64,000 nt of DNA from Corynespora cassiicola (GCA_022059125.1 JAEUWY010000021.1:248001-312000), one strand, 5' to 3'; counted from the first letter of the stretch, positions 1-13,900 are shown. Numbers and translations are program-made. Notes: generated by a model not told the origin, from the letters alone.

Positions 1-3000
1 CGGTGGAGGGTGTGCCGCGTTTCCGAGAGGGAGGAGGAAGGAGCAGACAAGGCAGAAAGAGGGATGACGGAGGGCATGTCGCTGGGTTGCATGAAAGCAG
101 GCAACGTGGGACATTGCCAGTATGCAGACACCGAGGGAGTTTGTAGAGAGAGTAAAGGGGAAAAAAAAATCTTGGGAATTCGTCAGACCAGAATGGGAAA
201 AAAATGGCACTCACAAGGGCCCGCACAGAAACACGATGAACAGCGGCACGAGGAATCCAATGGCAGTCCCTCCCAAGTTTGATTTATTGCCGTCGAGCCT
301 CCTCTTCTCCATGGCCAGGGCCATCTCCATGTTCGTCCCCAGGCCCCGCCGTCCCCAGCCCCATTCCCCAGCGCCATGGCCCTGCGCCACAATGTGCTCC
401 CACACCAGCCTCACCCCCTCGTCCACGGATGATCCCAACCCCCTCACCGCAGGCATATCGTCGTACACTAAACAACAAGGCCCAAACGGGCGATGGATAT
501 CCCGTAAGCAAAAATTACAAACCCACCTCCCCCGGGTCAATTTTCGGGTGAGGGGATCCCTGCTCGCTCTCGTGCTGGAGGCGCGTATGCCGCTTCGGAG
601 GGCGGTCCCCAACGATCAGACCAGATTCGGAGAAAGGGTTCTTGTTTGGAGGACTGCTTCCGGGACTTCAGAAAGAAGGTTCGGGGCAGCATGGACACAT
701 GGTGGTGGAGTGGGATGTTGATGACCTGTGCGCAGCAGTAGCAGCAGCAGCAGAGCGGTAGCAGCAGAAGAAGGCCGGTCGCGGGCGGGCGGGCGGGCGG
801 GGACGTCTGTGTGTGAATGACTCCTGTCCGTCGGCACCACTCGTTGCATGAAACGTATAAGGGATGCACTGGAGGGCAGATAGTGTAATGTAGTGTGCCG
901 GGGACGGACTTGCTTGGACGAAGGGACGGACGGGACGTGGAAGGGGTAAGCAGGCGGCAGGTAATGGCTAGCAGGACGAGCGAAGGCGCCGACCCCCACG
1001 CAGAGGCAGCAGAGCCCCGCTAAAAACCAAAGAAATGAGAGCACGCAATTAGTGGTGAGGAGGTCATGTACGGCACAAACGGGAAAACGTGTTGGCGTTT
1101 TGGGCTCGACTGCGTAGGCGGTACCCCGCGTGATGGATGAGTGGACGAGTAGACGAGTAGGAGGGAGCGCGCTCGGCTTCTCGGCACCGCCGGATCTAAG
1201 GGCCTTTGTACGGGTATGCAAGATGGCTGTTTACGCGTAAGGCATTGATGCACCCTGCACGTTCGCAGCACACTTTTCTTTTTGCTTCCAGCTGTTTCCT
1301 TTGCCTTTCCGCCTCCCTTCGTTTCGGCTTCCCTGCGTTGCAGATTGCTCGGACAATTCCTCGACAGGAAGAGCGAAGAGCGAGGTGCGTGCGTGCGTGC
1401 GTGGGCGGTGGATGTGTGTGTGTTGTTCCTGTCTCGCCCTTTACTTTTTTGCTCCCCGTGTGATAAATGCCTCTCTTCTCTATCGACGGCACACAGATAC
1501 GGGCGTGGTACGTAGGCGTAGGCGCTGGCTGGCGGTATACGTGGTGCCTTTCAAGCGGGCGCGAACCGTGTCAGTCTCGGTGCGGGCGCACGCGGTGGGG
1601 GGCGGAGGGAGGGAGCCGGCTTGCTCCGTCTCTGCTCCGTCTCTGCTCGTCTCGTCTAGGAGAAGAGCCTAGAGTTAGCGTCTCGAAGAGGAAATTGTCG
1701 GAGGTGGTGGAGAAGGATGTGTAGCGGTGGTGGGCAGTAGGCCTGAAGACTCGGGCAAGACCACCAGCGACCACTCCACAAGGTGCGGGAACCGTCCTTT
1801 CAACAGTTTTGGCTACGTGCTGCCATGGCCTCTTATCCCCCCGTGTTTTTGCTTCGTGCTCCCCTCGATTCCCACTTTCCCGGCGTGCCCTCCACAGCCA
1901 ACATTGCTTTCCCATGGCACGCCCAACCCGCCTCTTGGCCGTGCGCGCAAGCAATACCCCACCACGCCCTCGGGCGCTGCAAACCGGGCAGCCAAGCCAC
2001 AGAGGGCCTCCCCCGGGGAACGACCGGCACGCCTGCGCAACCCCCAAGACGCGCGCAGCATCGGCGGACGCTGGGCTGACATCAACCGTGTGCCCAGGTG
2101 GTTCCACGCCGAGGAAAGGCCTCGGGCTTGGGTCGGGATCGTGGACGAGCGCCGCGCCGCCAAGCACGTCGCCCTTTGGAGCGGGGCGGGGTGGGACGAT
2201 CGCGTATTGGCACGCAGGGGGCCGTGCGGGGTGTGCGCCGCGCGAAGGCGGCCATACCGCCGGCCTTGCCTGCCAGGGGGGGGGGATGGAGTGGCTATCG
2301 ATACGAAGGGTTGGCGGCTAGATACGGGCGTGCTCTTGCGGGATGGCACCTGGGCCGTCCTCTCACTGGTGCCCCCCCCGACGCCCCCCCGACGCCCCCG
2401 TGTGGTGGGGTGCGTGTCTTGGGAGGGTGTTGTGTTGGTGGGCTCTGGTGTGTCGGCCCATGTAGGGGCTGGCTGGTGAGGCTGCAGCTGTCTGGACGAC
2501 CTGGGCCTCACACTAGAGTGCAGAGTTTTCCCTCCCTCTCGCTTCTCCTCGACATCGACACTCGTGCGTCTATGTGACGTGAGCGGGAGCCATGTGCACC
2601 CTGCTCGTCCTCCATGGCCTGTCGCGACACCTTTGTGTCACTCTTGCATGGCAGCGTCAAGACGAAAATCTCCCGTTTGGGTCTAGTCTCACAAGTCAGC
2701 CATGGCAATCATCAAAAGGCGGTGCTGTGATTCGAAAATTCCATTGCCGTGGTAACCTAGTACAGCGATTCTATGTACTGCCCCGACTTGAACATGCAGA
2801 GTGATATCGAGCATAGCAAACAGCAAAGAAGCCTACAACTCCACTCCCGCGCAGGACGTCATCGACATCCCCGTCAAGCCTACTTTCTTCCCCCCTCTCG
2901 GGCCTTCAGCGCCCGCGTGACCACGCCCAACATTAGAGTATCGTAATCAACAAACATTCGGAACAACTCGGCCCATTGTTCAGAAGCCCGAATTGCCGTT

Positions 3001-3040
3001 TAACGTTATTTTTCTGTCCGGCATACAATCATGTATCCGA
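1..3040. other. GC-rich stretch without a supported gene
   Basis: I see no reading frame here with a recognisable domain, splice pattern or protein-like composition. The open frames on both strands are what high GC content gives by chance. The stretch holds simple repeats: a GCGG tract near 783-801, CAG/AGC triplets near 735-765, and GTGC repeats near 1386-1404. The right end is the 3' flank of the sodium pump gene. It may be a long 5' leader or promoter of a gene to the left of the window; that is only a guess. Confidence 0.5.
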
Positions 3041-6000
3041 CTATTTCTTCTCCTTCATGTCGTCATCCGTGCTGACCGCCGTGCTGAGGTAGCGCTCAAA
3101 CGCACGCTGCTCGACGTCGATGGAGCCCCTGCGGATGCCCATCTTGGCGTCCCTTCGGCGGAAGAAGACGCGCTTGGCAAACTTCCAGCTCTCAATACCA
3201 AGGAAGAAGAGCAGCGTGGCGACGAACACAATGCCCCACTCCCACGTGATGGACGTGTGCTTGAAGACGATGCGGTTGAGTCCGGGGATGTAGACGACGG
3301 GGAAGATGGTGATGAATCCGACCATGATGGACCAGAAGAGGAACTGGTTGCGCCACACATCGTGGAACCACTGCGTGAAGTACTTCTTGGAGCCGGGCTG
3401 CATGCGGAAGAACGAGCGGCGCATGTCCACCATCTGCCACGCAAGGAACAAGGAGAACCAGGTAAGGCAGGCGAAGCAAGTAGCGCGCGCACGGAAGACG
3501 GTGTCGCAAGCGTCCGAGTACGAGTCGTTGCAGTTGACGCCGAGGTTGCCGTCGCCGAAGCCATGGAGGACGAGGGAGAAGGATGCAAGGCAGAGTGCGG
3601 CAATCCAGAGACCGTAGACGACCATGTCGGTCATGACTTCGAAGCTGAAGACACCGCGCTTGAGCTAGTACTTGTTAGCGGCAGCTTGTAGGCTTGAACT
3701 TGGTTACTTACGTTCTGAGGGGGACGCTTCAGGACATCGGGAGCAGCCACCTCGAATCCAAGACCCATGTCGGGGACGGACGAGGTAACCATGATGATCC
3801 ACATGACCTCGACGGGAGACAAGGGGAAGACCGAAAGGCCAGAGCCATCCTTGAAGACGAGACCGATGAGCAGAGTGCAGGCCTGGGCGACGTTCTGGGC
3901 GAGCAAGTGCAGAATGAACTTCTGGATGTTGTCGAACATGCGGCGGCCCTCTTCGATGGCGTTGAGAATCGAGGCGAAGTTGTCGTCGGTCAAGACAATG
4001 TCGGAAGCGTCCTTGGCCACATCAGAGCCAGTGCCCATACCAATACCGACGTCGGCACGCTTGAGAGATGGAGAGTCGTTGACACCGTCACCAGTCTGCA
4101 GCCGTTAGTAATTGCTTCTTCTTCGGATCGTCGGTGCATTAAACTTACCATGGCGGCGAAAGCCTTCCTGCGATGCAGAGCGTCGATCATTCGCACCTTG
4201 GTGTTGGGGGCGCATCGGGCAATAACCAGAGGAAGAAGAGGCAGGGCGTCAATCTCGTCGTCGGAGAGTTTGTCGAACTGGGAAGCGGTCATGACCATGG
4301 CGTCGGTGACATCCTTGGCCAGGGTGGCCATGTTCGAGGGCAGAATACCGACTTCGCCAGCGATGGCGCGAGCAGTTCCGGGGTGGTCACCAGTAAGCAT
4401 GTGCACTTGGATACCAGCTTTCTGGCACTGGCGGACAGCGCCGTGGGACTCGGGTCTGGGCGGGTCATAGATACCGACGAGGCCACGGAAAACCAAGTTG
4501 CTTTCGATTTCATTGCGGTTGAGATCCTCGCCCTTGGTGATGGAACCTTCCCAGGACCTGCTCGCAAGAGCGAGAACACGCAGGCCGAGAGCAGCGAGAG
4601 CTTCCATGTTCTTGAGAATATCCTCCTCAATTTCCTTGGTCAATTGAGTCTCGCCGTCGGCAGTGAAAAGAGTGGGGCAAGAGCCAATGACGCGCTCGAC
4701 AGCGCCCTTGGTGAAGACATATTTCTGGGAAGTCGCAGTCTCCTCGAAGATGACGGACATTTTCTTGACATCGGAATCGAAGGGGAACTCGGCAAGCTGC
4801 TTCCAGCGGGGGTTCTCGCCCTGCGTGTACTGAAGACGGTTCCAGTCGAATCGAGAGGCGAAGACCTGGATGGCAATCTCGGTGGGGTCACCACGAGCAT
4901 TCCAAGAACCCTCGTTGGTCTCGTGGACATTGGCCAAGTTGGCAAGCGATGCAACCTTGAGGTAGTCGAGGAGGTGCTCGTTGTTCTCCAGGAGTTCCTC
5001 GTAAGATGAAGACTTCTCCTCGCGATCAAAGTCGATCTCCTTCGGGGGCTTGGGGGTGAAGCTGAGCTCGCCGGCATGGGGGTTGAATGGCGAATCGGTG
5101 GTTCCGACCGAGTAGGTGCCCTTGGCGGGGATCCAAGCTTTCTTCGCAACCATCTTTCCCTGGGTGAGAGTGCCGGTTTTATCCGAGCAAATGTCTGGTT
5201 CCGAGTCAGCGCCGGCCAATGACGACGATTTTTCACGTGAGACGACTTACCAGTGACACCACCCAGAGCCTCAAGCGACTTCAAGTTACGGACGATGACA
5301 TGCCTCTCGACCATGCGCTTAGTGCCGGCCGCCATGGTGATGGTCAGCACGACAATGAGCGAAGCGGGAATCATGGAAAGACCAGTGGCGACGGCGTAGA
5401 TGATGACCTCCTGGTTGTTGGAGAACTCGTTGGCTGCCAAGACGATGATGGCGCAGACGACGGCAATTCCGAAGAGGAGGAGCGCGAGACGCGAAAGCTT
5501 CTTCTGGAGAGGAGTACCAACGTTGACACCGAGGAAGTGGCCGACGGCATCAGCAGCAGTCAAGCCCCAAGCCTGAACGTGCCTGTGAGGACCAGCAGTT
5601 CCATCCTCCTTGCGCTTGACGGGGCGGCGGCGCTGGCCCTTTTGGCGGAGCGACATGGCGATGGATCCGATTTCAGTGTACATGCCGGTTGCGTAGACAA
5701 CGCCGCGAGCACGGCCCTTGGTGACAGTAGAGGAGCTGTAGGCGACGTTGAGGCGATCTCCGGGGCCGGTCTCATCATCGAATACGGCGTCGGCATCCTT
5801 GAGCACGGGAAGAGACTCTCCTGTGAGGAGGGCTTCGTCGGTCTCAAAGTTGAGGGCTTCGATCAGACTGTGGCTGGGTTAGAAAATGACGGTGCGATTC
5901 TCAGAGGGGAAGGACCCACCGAACATCGGCAGGGATGGTGTCTCCAGTCTTGAGCTCGACCATGTCGCCGGGGACAATCTCAGCGGTGGGAACGGTGACG

Positions 6001-6511
6001 GTCTTGCCGTCTCGAACAGCATGAGCCGTAGGGGACGAGAGAGATCTCAGGGAATCCATTGTCTTTTCAGCGTTGAATTCCTGCACGAAACCGACGATGA
6101 TGTTCAGCAGGATGATGGCAGTTACTACACCACCCTCGATCCATGACTTGATACCGAAACTGACACCCATGGCGAGGATGAGGACCTGGGATTGTTGTTA
6201 GAAAAGGAGCGGACAGGGCTATTGGTCCCATGTGAAGAGGGAGGGAAAGGCAGACGTACCAGAGTCATTGCATTGGCAACCTGACGCAGCAGGATCTTGC
6301 CCGGCTGGACTCCGCCGTCCTCACCCAGGTCGTTGTTGCCAAACTCCCTGTGGCGGGACTCGGCCTCTGCGACGGTGAGACCATCTTCGGGGTTGCAGCC
6401 AGTCTCTTCGATGACCTTGGTGAAGGGAAGGGCGTGTGCTGGGCGGGAGAGGGGCTTGTTGGACTGGCCCGACTTGTGGCCCTCGAGGGAGGGTGCTGCT
6501 TTCTTCCCCAT
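3041..6511 (-). CDS. ENA1: ENA-type P-type Na+/K+-exporting ATPase
   Basis: This is a P-type IID ATPase that exports Na+ (and K+) across the plasma membrane at ATP cost and supports salt and alkaline tolerance. Six exons join in frame to about 1,062 residues, the usual ENA length. Introns are 6186-6259, 5868-5919, 5195-5250, 4096-4148 and 3665-3711, all GT-AG. Visible motifs in order: the actuator loop with LLTGES near residue 185, the phosphorylation site DKTGTLTQ near 383, the nucleotide-binding domain, the hinge TGDGVND near 728, and a C-terminal set of membrane helices. The chosen ATG at 6511 precedes the first conserved residues and the frame before it has no better ATG. The 3' end is a clean TAG. 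PacC-like sites lie upstream (separate entry). The Na+ rather than Ca2+ assignment rests on overall similarity to fungal ENA pumps. Confidence 0.93.
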
Positions 6512-8151
6512 CACGAATGATTGAACATTAAGATGCTAAGAGGAGTTGAGTAGACAAGCAATCCAGATCTGGGGGGCCATCCAGCCTTTAAACGGGCCCC
6601 CGGAGACGCAGAGGCGGGACATGGAATGGCGACAGCCAAGCCATCGAGATATCCAGAACTTGGCGCAGTGTGAACTATCTTGGGACCGGTGGATGGCCCG
6701 CCCAAGACGTCACTATTGGCGCTCTGGACAAAGGGCTAGTGTCCGGGGCGGAAGGATAGCGCTCCAAGTGCCTCGAGTGCCTCCCACGCCCCCCCGGCGG
6801 CGTGGTAGGCCCGTGACGGCCGCGGGGGCCCGCTGCTGGCCAGCTCACGCATGAGCCAGGCGCTGGCGAAAAGCAATTGCGCATTGCTGCTGGTGCTGGC
6901 AGCGCGCGAGGGGCCCCAGAGGCTCCAGAGGCGGCCGGCCGCGATGACATGTCCCCTGCTGCGGCGATGGCGGGGTTGGGGTGGGTGGTCTGTGAGCTGG
7001 AGGGGTGGTTGAGGCCTGAGGTGGTGGCGAAAACGGCGCGGGATGCTTGGTTTTCCGCTCGCCTGTTTCGCGCCGAGCCCGGCCAAGGCGCTAGCTAAGC
7101 TTTGGCCTCGGCGGTCTCCGCCTATCGTTCTGGACTGCGACGGTCCAAGACGACTGAGGCCGGAACTCGGCACCCAACGTCACTTGTGCTTCTCGATGCG
7201 TACCCGTCACCACCGAGCCCTCGCTCGCGGCGCCCTCTCGTTGGCCGTGCCCGATCTTGTCTCGCCCTCGCCAAGCCTCTTGTGCTGGGGACAGCGACGA
7301 GCGCCCAAATTTTGGCATTCCTCCAGCGTCACATTGCAGCCCCAGTGCTGAAGCTTGATCCCAAGGCGTATTTCCAGTACGGGCAGCTGGCTCCTGTCAG
7401 CCTGCACCTTGGGCTCCCTGCTCCCTCTCCGACGTCTTGGAGGCGCCGGCGCGCCTGAACCGCCCGCATTCGTCTCGGTCACGGGGCGAGCCCATATCTC
7501 CAGCTCCCCAGGGTCCACGGCCGAGCCCCTCGACCTTGGTGCCGCCTACAGCCTACCGCCCCAGAGATCATCTCCCCGAGCAGGTTTGCACGCGTCTGCA
7601 GGCATTATTCTAGCCATGTGCTGCTCAATTCTTCCACATCTGCTATACACAAGCGCTCGGACCGTTATCTACCCCCGCGACTGCACAAACCCATGCCATG
7701 ATGCGCGGCCCATGGCGTCATTCGCAGAATTCTCACCCTCCACGAGCCAAGTGGCCTTGGTGCCGTCGCATATGCCCTCGGTATCTTGCTCGCGCCCTAC
7801 TTTGCACCGCAACCCGTCTAAACCAGTGTTTCAAGGATGCTGCTTTCTTTTCCCACACCGCATAGTCAGATGCAGCATTCCCACTTTTATCTGATACCCA
7901 CACTTGGTCTTACTTTCGGATAGTGCACACTAAAGCTGGTTAGTGACTCTGGTTTGGAAACCACAGCCAATTGCATGGGGGCAGCCTACTTGGGCGTAGC
8001 TTGCCAATGCCCGACGCCTAGGCATCTTGAGTTGCATACCCTCCAAGCATCGGGAACAAGACCCGAGATCTTCCTTCCTTCACGTATTCGGCCGTGGATG
8101 GGTTATCAGTGACACGGCCCAAAGTTTCCGTAATGCTCGCTCCCTGTAAAT
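6512..8151. promoter_or_regulatory. Upstream region of the ENA pump, GC-rich, no supported gene
   Basis: No open frame here looks like a real protein; the longest (7355-7894, +) has no recognisable domain. The part nearest the pump contains GCCARG hexamers, the consensus of the alkaline-pH regulator PacC, at 6635-6640 (+), 6659-6664 (-), 6855-6860 (+) and 7082-7087 (+). The first two are 18 bp apart in opposite orientation, about 125-150 bp before the ATG. Alkaline induction of ENA genes through PacC/Rim101 is known in fungi; use of these particular sites is inference. Confidence 0.4.
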
Positions 8152-9433
8152 TCACAAAGATTTCTCCCCCCCCCTTTCACTGGCTGCGTCATAAATGTCA
8201 AGCTCATTCGATGGTTCCGTGGCTAGACTATCCATGGACAGGTCTCCCAATGTTACCCTCTTCAGGCGGTTCATTACCAGCATAGACTCAAAGATCTTGA
8301 ACCATGAAGTATCAAGCCCGTGCCGCTCCCTTAGCAGATGAACATTGAGGATTTCGATCTCCTCGAGGATGGTCGAATTCAGGTCGAGGAATTTCTGGAA
8401 AGGACCACATGGAAGGCGTACAGCTACAATCATCAGGATGCAAAGATTCGGGAATGTGACTTCCCGCAGGCCCTGGAACATGGCAGCGAAGTGGCGAACA
8501 TTGCTGAATTCGAGTGACACTGCCCCTGCACAGGCTTGAAAAAACTGTGCAATCCAGGCTCGGTCCGGTTTCCGATCGACGTTCTTGAAAACTAGGCTTT
8601 GAAGGCGGTCTCTCAGCAGAAGACAAGCCCGGCTGGTCAACCGGAACAATTGATTACTCCCATCCCCATCATATAAAAGAGCTAGTCGATGTGTAGCGTT
8701 ATGTTCCATTCTTGTTGACTTTGTAAAGAAGTCAATGCATCCATTGCAGTAGTGACATGATAATAACGGAACCTCTCTTCCAAATTCTCCACCAAAAGCC
8801 ATGGGATACTAGGGGGAATCTCCAATGTTCCAAAAGCAGACTCGACAAGAAATCTTTGATATACATTTTGCCAACCCCATGCTCTTCTTGCTTGATCGAA
8901 ATCCGGTAAAAAAAGGCCTCTTACCGGATTGTCGTTCAGTGATCATAAGAGGATCAAAGTGGATGCCTAACATATTTCGGGAGCCTTTCAAAGATGTGAT
9001 CTGTGATCAGCATGGATATGTTCCTCCCACTAGCTTCGAATGCAGCCTGCTCTTCTTCCATCATTTTGATTCTGGTATTTCGCCCCCCCTGCAAGTATCT
9101 TTTCGGAAGGCTTTCTGTTAGCGAAATACGTTCGGGGTAGATGGAAACCACTTTGACATATTTACTGAGTAGTGGATGTTGCGAGATGTCCAAAAGTACC
9201 TGCAAGCTATACCTTGATAGCATGTGCTTCCGTTTGGAGAAAAAGCGTTGGCCGAACACGTCGTAAGTCGTATCATGGATCCGTCGGCTGGTCAATCGCA
9301 GATAAATCAGGTCGATCCTTCGTATAGCCATCTTGTACTTACGCTTGGATGTGCAAATGATTGTCATGATCTCCACAGGCATTCCTTCCAGTGACGCATG
9401 TGGCTTTTGTGGAAGCACTAGCGAGTCCTCCAT
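8152..9433 (-). pseudogene. F-box/LRR-like protein, disrupted by a frameshift and a stop
   Basis: The N-terminal part (from 9433) reads as a fungal F-box protein: a P-x-E-I-M box segment, then LTSRRIHDTTYDVFGQRFF and a 'HPLLSKYVKVVSI' segment typical of this family. The frame stops at 8954. A second frame takes over near 8977, and the switch falls at an A run (complement of TTT 8975-8977) where one base fewer would restore a 'RLPNMLG' reading. This second frame runs to a TAG at 8809-8811, then continues unbroken for about 216 codons with leucine-rich segments such as FFQACAGAVSLEF and GLREVTFPNL. No intron with good borders explains the break. I read this as a recently decayed substrate-recognition subunit of an SCF-type ubiquitin ligase. 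A sequencing error or an unrecognised intron is the alternative. Confidence 0.6.
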
Positions 9434-10912
9434 CGCTTGAACCGTTGTACTATTGCGGTACTGAAGGCTGTCACTCTCGATGACCAGTTTTCAGGGTTTC
9501 CGACAATTTGATGGTTTAGCTAGGAGGGGAAGAACCTCGAATCCCTAAATTATACCTCTACGGAGGATGAAATTTTGGGTTGGTCTTATAAAAGAAGCGA
9601 ACGGAAAACTCTGTATTTATACATTCAAGTAATAGTTGGGTAGCGAGATGGTAGGCTACCATCCTAACCCTTACACTCAACATAAACTAGGAAGTTCCTT
9701 GTTATCGCCAACTACACGTCCTAATACGAAAAAGACGATCAAAGGTATGCACTGGAAGTCGCCTCATATAACTAGATCTGCTTAAGACTCCAAGTAGCAG
9801 CAAAAGGCTAGCAGGAACAATTAATGTAATTTCTAAGATTCACTTATAAACAAGCACTAAATGTGTTTTTGAGAAGCAACTTAACTAGCCAAATAATCAT
9901 CCTTCCCAACATCTGAATGTGCGCGAGCTAGTGCGCCTTCCAAAAATTCAACAGATTTTCCCTACACTAGTTGCTCTCCTACCATAGAATACTTCACATC
10001 TAATAACTCTTAGAATGTTGCGCTGTGTGTAATATTGCGACAGGCTAACATAAAATCAATCTTTTACACGGATATTTTTCAGCGCGCCTACTTTTTCGCA
10101 AGTGTTCAAATAATATCATGTGGATTGGCTAACAGAAGTGGGTAAAATCTACTTGAGTACCTAGGTATGTATAGATGAGTTTCTTCTTAGAGTAAGTAGC
10201 GACGTAGCAACATATATACAAGGGAGTGCTTTAGATGATAAACCAAGCTGTCCATCCCTGAAGGGAGTCTACTGTGAAGGATACTACAAGTATTTAACAA
10301 AATTTACCAACAACCAACACCTTTATGAAGAAATGCTCCTAGGTCGAAATCAAATGGAATTCATCAGTTGAAACCTAGTACAGCAGAATCAGCAGAGTCG
10401 ACACCACTCCTGCACGTTGACCATGAAGCGCCTCGATATCCCAAACTGTCCCTCCACTCCACTTCCGTACAACAAAAACCGGTACACTCCAGGACATCCC
10501 AACTAGTAAGCCTTCTTCAGCGTAAATCAATTCAATCAATGAATGATAAATAACCAGCAGACACGTGATGGAAACCCTCGCCGAACCCCCCCACTCGCTC
10601 CAAGTCAGCCAAGCACTCATCGTTCTGGGTAGGTACGAAAAATGGAACCAGCACTAAACGAGGTTTGAGACCACACATCTTTGGAGAAACAGAAAAAACA
10701 TAATGGACAGGAACTCGCATGAAAAGCTCCCTTGAAATCGGCACCGGCATTCATATTTTCATAGCATGATTGATCTTTCATTAAACAAAAGTCCTTGTTC
10801 ATACCTCCGTGAACTCATCCACTCATCCACTCATCTGCACATCTTCCTCTACGCCTCCCCCTCACAAACACCAATCAAGGTATCTCATCCCCAACCCTCC
10901 AACCTATTTCGG
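9434..10912. other. AT-rich intergenic stretch
   Basis: From about 9,480 to 10,360 base composition is clearly more AT-rich than the neighbouring genes and there is no coding frame worth reporting. It could be an eroded repeat, but no element ends or coding remnants are visible. Near 10,817-10,836 there is a short direct repeat of the unit ACTCATCC. The right end is the 3' flank of MCM4. Confidence 0.4.
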
Positions 10913-13900
10913 CTAAAACGCGCCTACAACCCTCTTGACCATCCTCCTAGCGCCCTCGCCCGTAACTTGCACACTACCCTCCAACTCGGCCGAGCGCAAC
11001 ACTTCCAAAAACTCCTGGTTCGTCACATCCTCGCTCGCTCCCTCGCGCACCCTGCGCACGATATCGCTGAGCCTGACCGCGCCCGCGCCCGCACTAAGCT
11101 CATCCAGCATCGCCAAGACGGCACGCTTGAGGTCCTCCTTGCGGCGGCGATCGCCCGTGGTCTGGCCCTCGGTGAGCAGACTCATGTCGATGAGGCCCGT
11201 GCGGGCGTCTGTCGCAGCCTGCTTGAGCGCCGACTTGATGAGGCGGACGGCCTCGTGCACATCGTCTGCCGTGACCGTCTCCGAGAGGCGCATCTTGGCG
11301 TGGGCTTCGGACAGGCGGATCATCGACTCGAGTTGACGCGTCGTGGCTGTGATGCGGCGTTCCTGGGAACGTACGTCGGCACCGAGCGCACGCATCTCGA
11401 CGTAGGCGTCCACTAAGGCCTTTTGCGCACCGTCGGAAATTTTTGGCTGGATGTTGGAGCGGGCATACGAAATGTAGGAAGTGAGGAATTCGATGGGCAG
11501 GATTTCGTTGCGGGAAGCGTTTTCCGGTGTATCTTCGAGGTACATGCCGACGAGATGGCGGGCAAGGCGGCGGTCGTTCATCTCATCCACCCGGTCGAGG
11601 ACGAGATAGACGAGATCGAAACGGGAGAGCAAGGTTGGGGGGAGGTCGATGTTTTGGGGCACGGGCAGGTTCACGTCGTATTTTGACCCGATGGGGTTGG
11701 CAGATGCCAGGATAGAGGTGCGGGCATTTAGCGTGGTGATGATGCCGGCTTTGGCAATGGACACGGTCTGCTGCTCCATGACTTCGTGAAGAACCGACCG
11801 CGTAGCTTCAGACATCTTATCGAACTCGTCGATACAGCAGACACCTCCGTCTGACAGGACCAAAGCACCAGACTCAAGGACAAGTTGGCGAGTCTCGGGG
11901 TCGCGAGTAACATATGCCGTGAGGCCGACAGCGGAGGATCCCTTTCCTGAAGTGTACACACCACGCGGTGCTATCCTGTGCACATACTGTAAAATCTGGG
12001 ACTTGGCTGTCGATGGGTCACCACAAAGGAGAACGTTGATGTCACCTCTGTATCTGGGGCTTCCGCCCTTTTCGAAGGACTTGTTTGTGCCACCGAAAAG
12101 CTGAAGGAGAATGCCCTTCTTTACATCGTCCATCTCATAAAGACTGGGTGCCAATGAGCGAGACAAGAGATCGTATATGTCGTCACGAGCTGCCGTCTCC
12201 CGGATCTTGGCCTCCTCCTCTTCGCTGACCTTGCGAGTCTCTTCAATGTCCCCAGCAGCGTGCTCCGCCAATTCCTCCTCGATGGTAGAAGCATCAATCC
12301 CCATGCGCTTCTTGTCGACTTTCTGGATGTGCAGAGCATCGACATAGGTCTTGAAGACGTTCTTGACGGATCGTTGACGCGGGTTCACACGCACTTGGTT
12401 GCACTTGAAAATACCGGTAATCTCGACGCGATCACCGGCCTTGCAAACATCGACAAGCTCATCGTATGCGCAGAGCGAAACTGAGTGGGGTGTCTGGCCG
12501 TCTGGAACATTATCTGGCGTCTCTTGGAGTTTGATGACTTGCTTGTCCGCAAAGCCCGAGCGGTTATGGATGATTTGCATCGAGTTGGCAGATTCACAGA
12601 CAGCGCGGGGGCACTTGGTGGGCTCGGTGATCTTGCCACGGTCAATGTCGACCTTGACAGTATGATTACAGACGGAACAACGGAAGAAGGCTACCAATGT
12701 CAGTAGGGATTCCAAAAGCGCTTATTATGACTCACCATCCTTCATATCTGGAATGATAGGCGTCGTTCGGATTACAAGACCCTTGACACTGACCAACTTG
12801 TCCATGTCGCCCGGGTTTAGATCTCGCAGGTTGATGGTCTTGTCGAGGCCGAATGGGCGCACCTTGTACGTCTTCTGGTCGACTTCCTTAACCAAATCTG
12901 GGATGTCGGGCAGGAAGGGGGCAGGCGAAGGAGCTCCCGGGGTACCAATATCCGAGCTGGGCATGGGAGGGAGCGAGCTCCCATCACGCACGTTGCGCTG
13001 AGCACCCTGCTGGGACTGCGAGAACTGAACCCTCAATTCAGCCATGCGTTTCTCGGCAAGCTCAATCATGACATCCTTGATTGCCACATCCATGAGCGGA
13101 ATAATTTCCGTGGGGAAGGCCTGAAGCTGATGCCACAATTTCCTCGTGGGAGGGTAGGACTTGAGGTTACGGGCATCCAAGTTAAGGGGCGTGACACCCA
13201 GCTCAAGCATACCTTTCATCATGTCAATGTACTCCTTGGCCATGGCTGGGTGGTCTGGAGGCAGGCTGACACCCTCCTCGAGCTCTCCGTCCTGGATCAG
13301 TCGGTATTTGCGCTGGAAGTTGAAGAGAAAGTCCTTCATGGCATTCATGGAATCCACCAGGGAGACATTGGTTCCCCAGATGACACGCGAGGAGCCGCCT
13401 CCGAGCACATCGGCGTCTGAAGTGTCGGGGTTCAGGTTTGAGAAGGTGGCAGTATCTGAGGCGTCATGCACGGCCATGCCATTTTCGTCAACAAACAGCC
13501 TGCGCCGTCTGTTGGTAGATGAGGTGGGACCAAGAATGTCGGAGTGGATGTCGTTGCGTCGACTCCGTGCGGATGCTTCACCACGAACAAAGAGGGCACT
13601 GCTGCTGCTTCGGATGTCGGTGTTTTGGGCGTGACGGGCGCGGCCTGGGCTGGAGCTGGAGGCGTAATGGATGGGGGAAGAGTCTGCTCGGGTCGATTAG
13701 AGTCGGACGTGAATTGAGCAAGCAAACATACCTCCAAGCGTCATGGCGCTTGCCTTGGGGGTAGCGCCGCCATCATCAGGGGTGGCAGCATCGCCGTTAG
13801 ATGGGCCCACAGCGGAGGGCTGGCTAGGGGAGGAGTTGTAAAACAGAGGGGAGTTCTGGGAAAGGGTCTGGAGTCTCTGGGCGCGGGGGGTGGCCTGCGA

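Noticed and set aside
1727..2511. Long overlapping open frames on both strands (232-250 codons)
   Set aside because: They overlap antisense to each other, are Arg/Pro/Gly-rich, and look like products of high GC content without any domain.
7355..7894. A 179-codon plus-strand frame upstream of the ENA gene
   Set aside because: No domain, low-complexity composition, and competing frames on the other strand.
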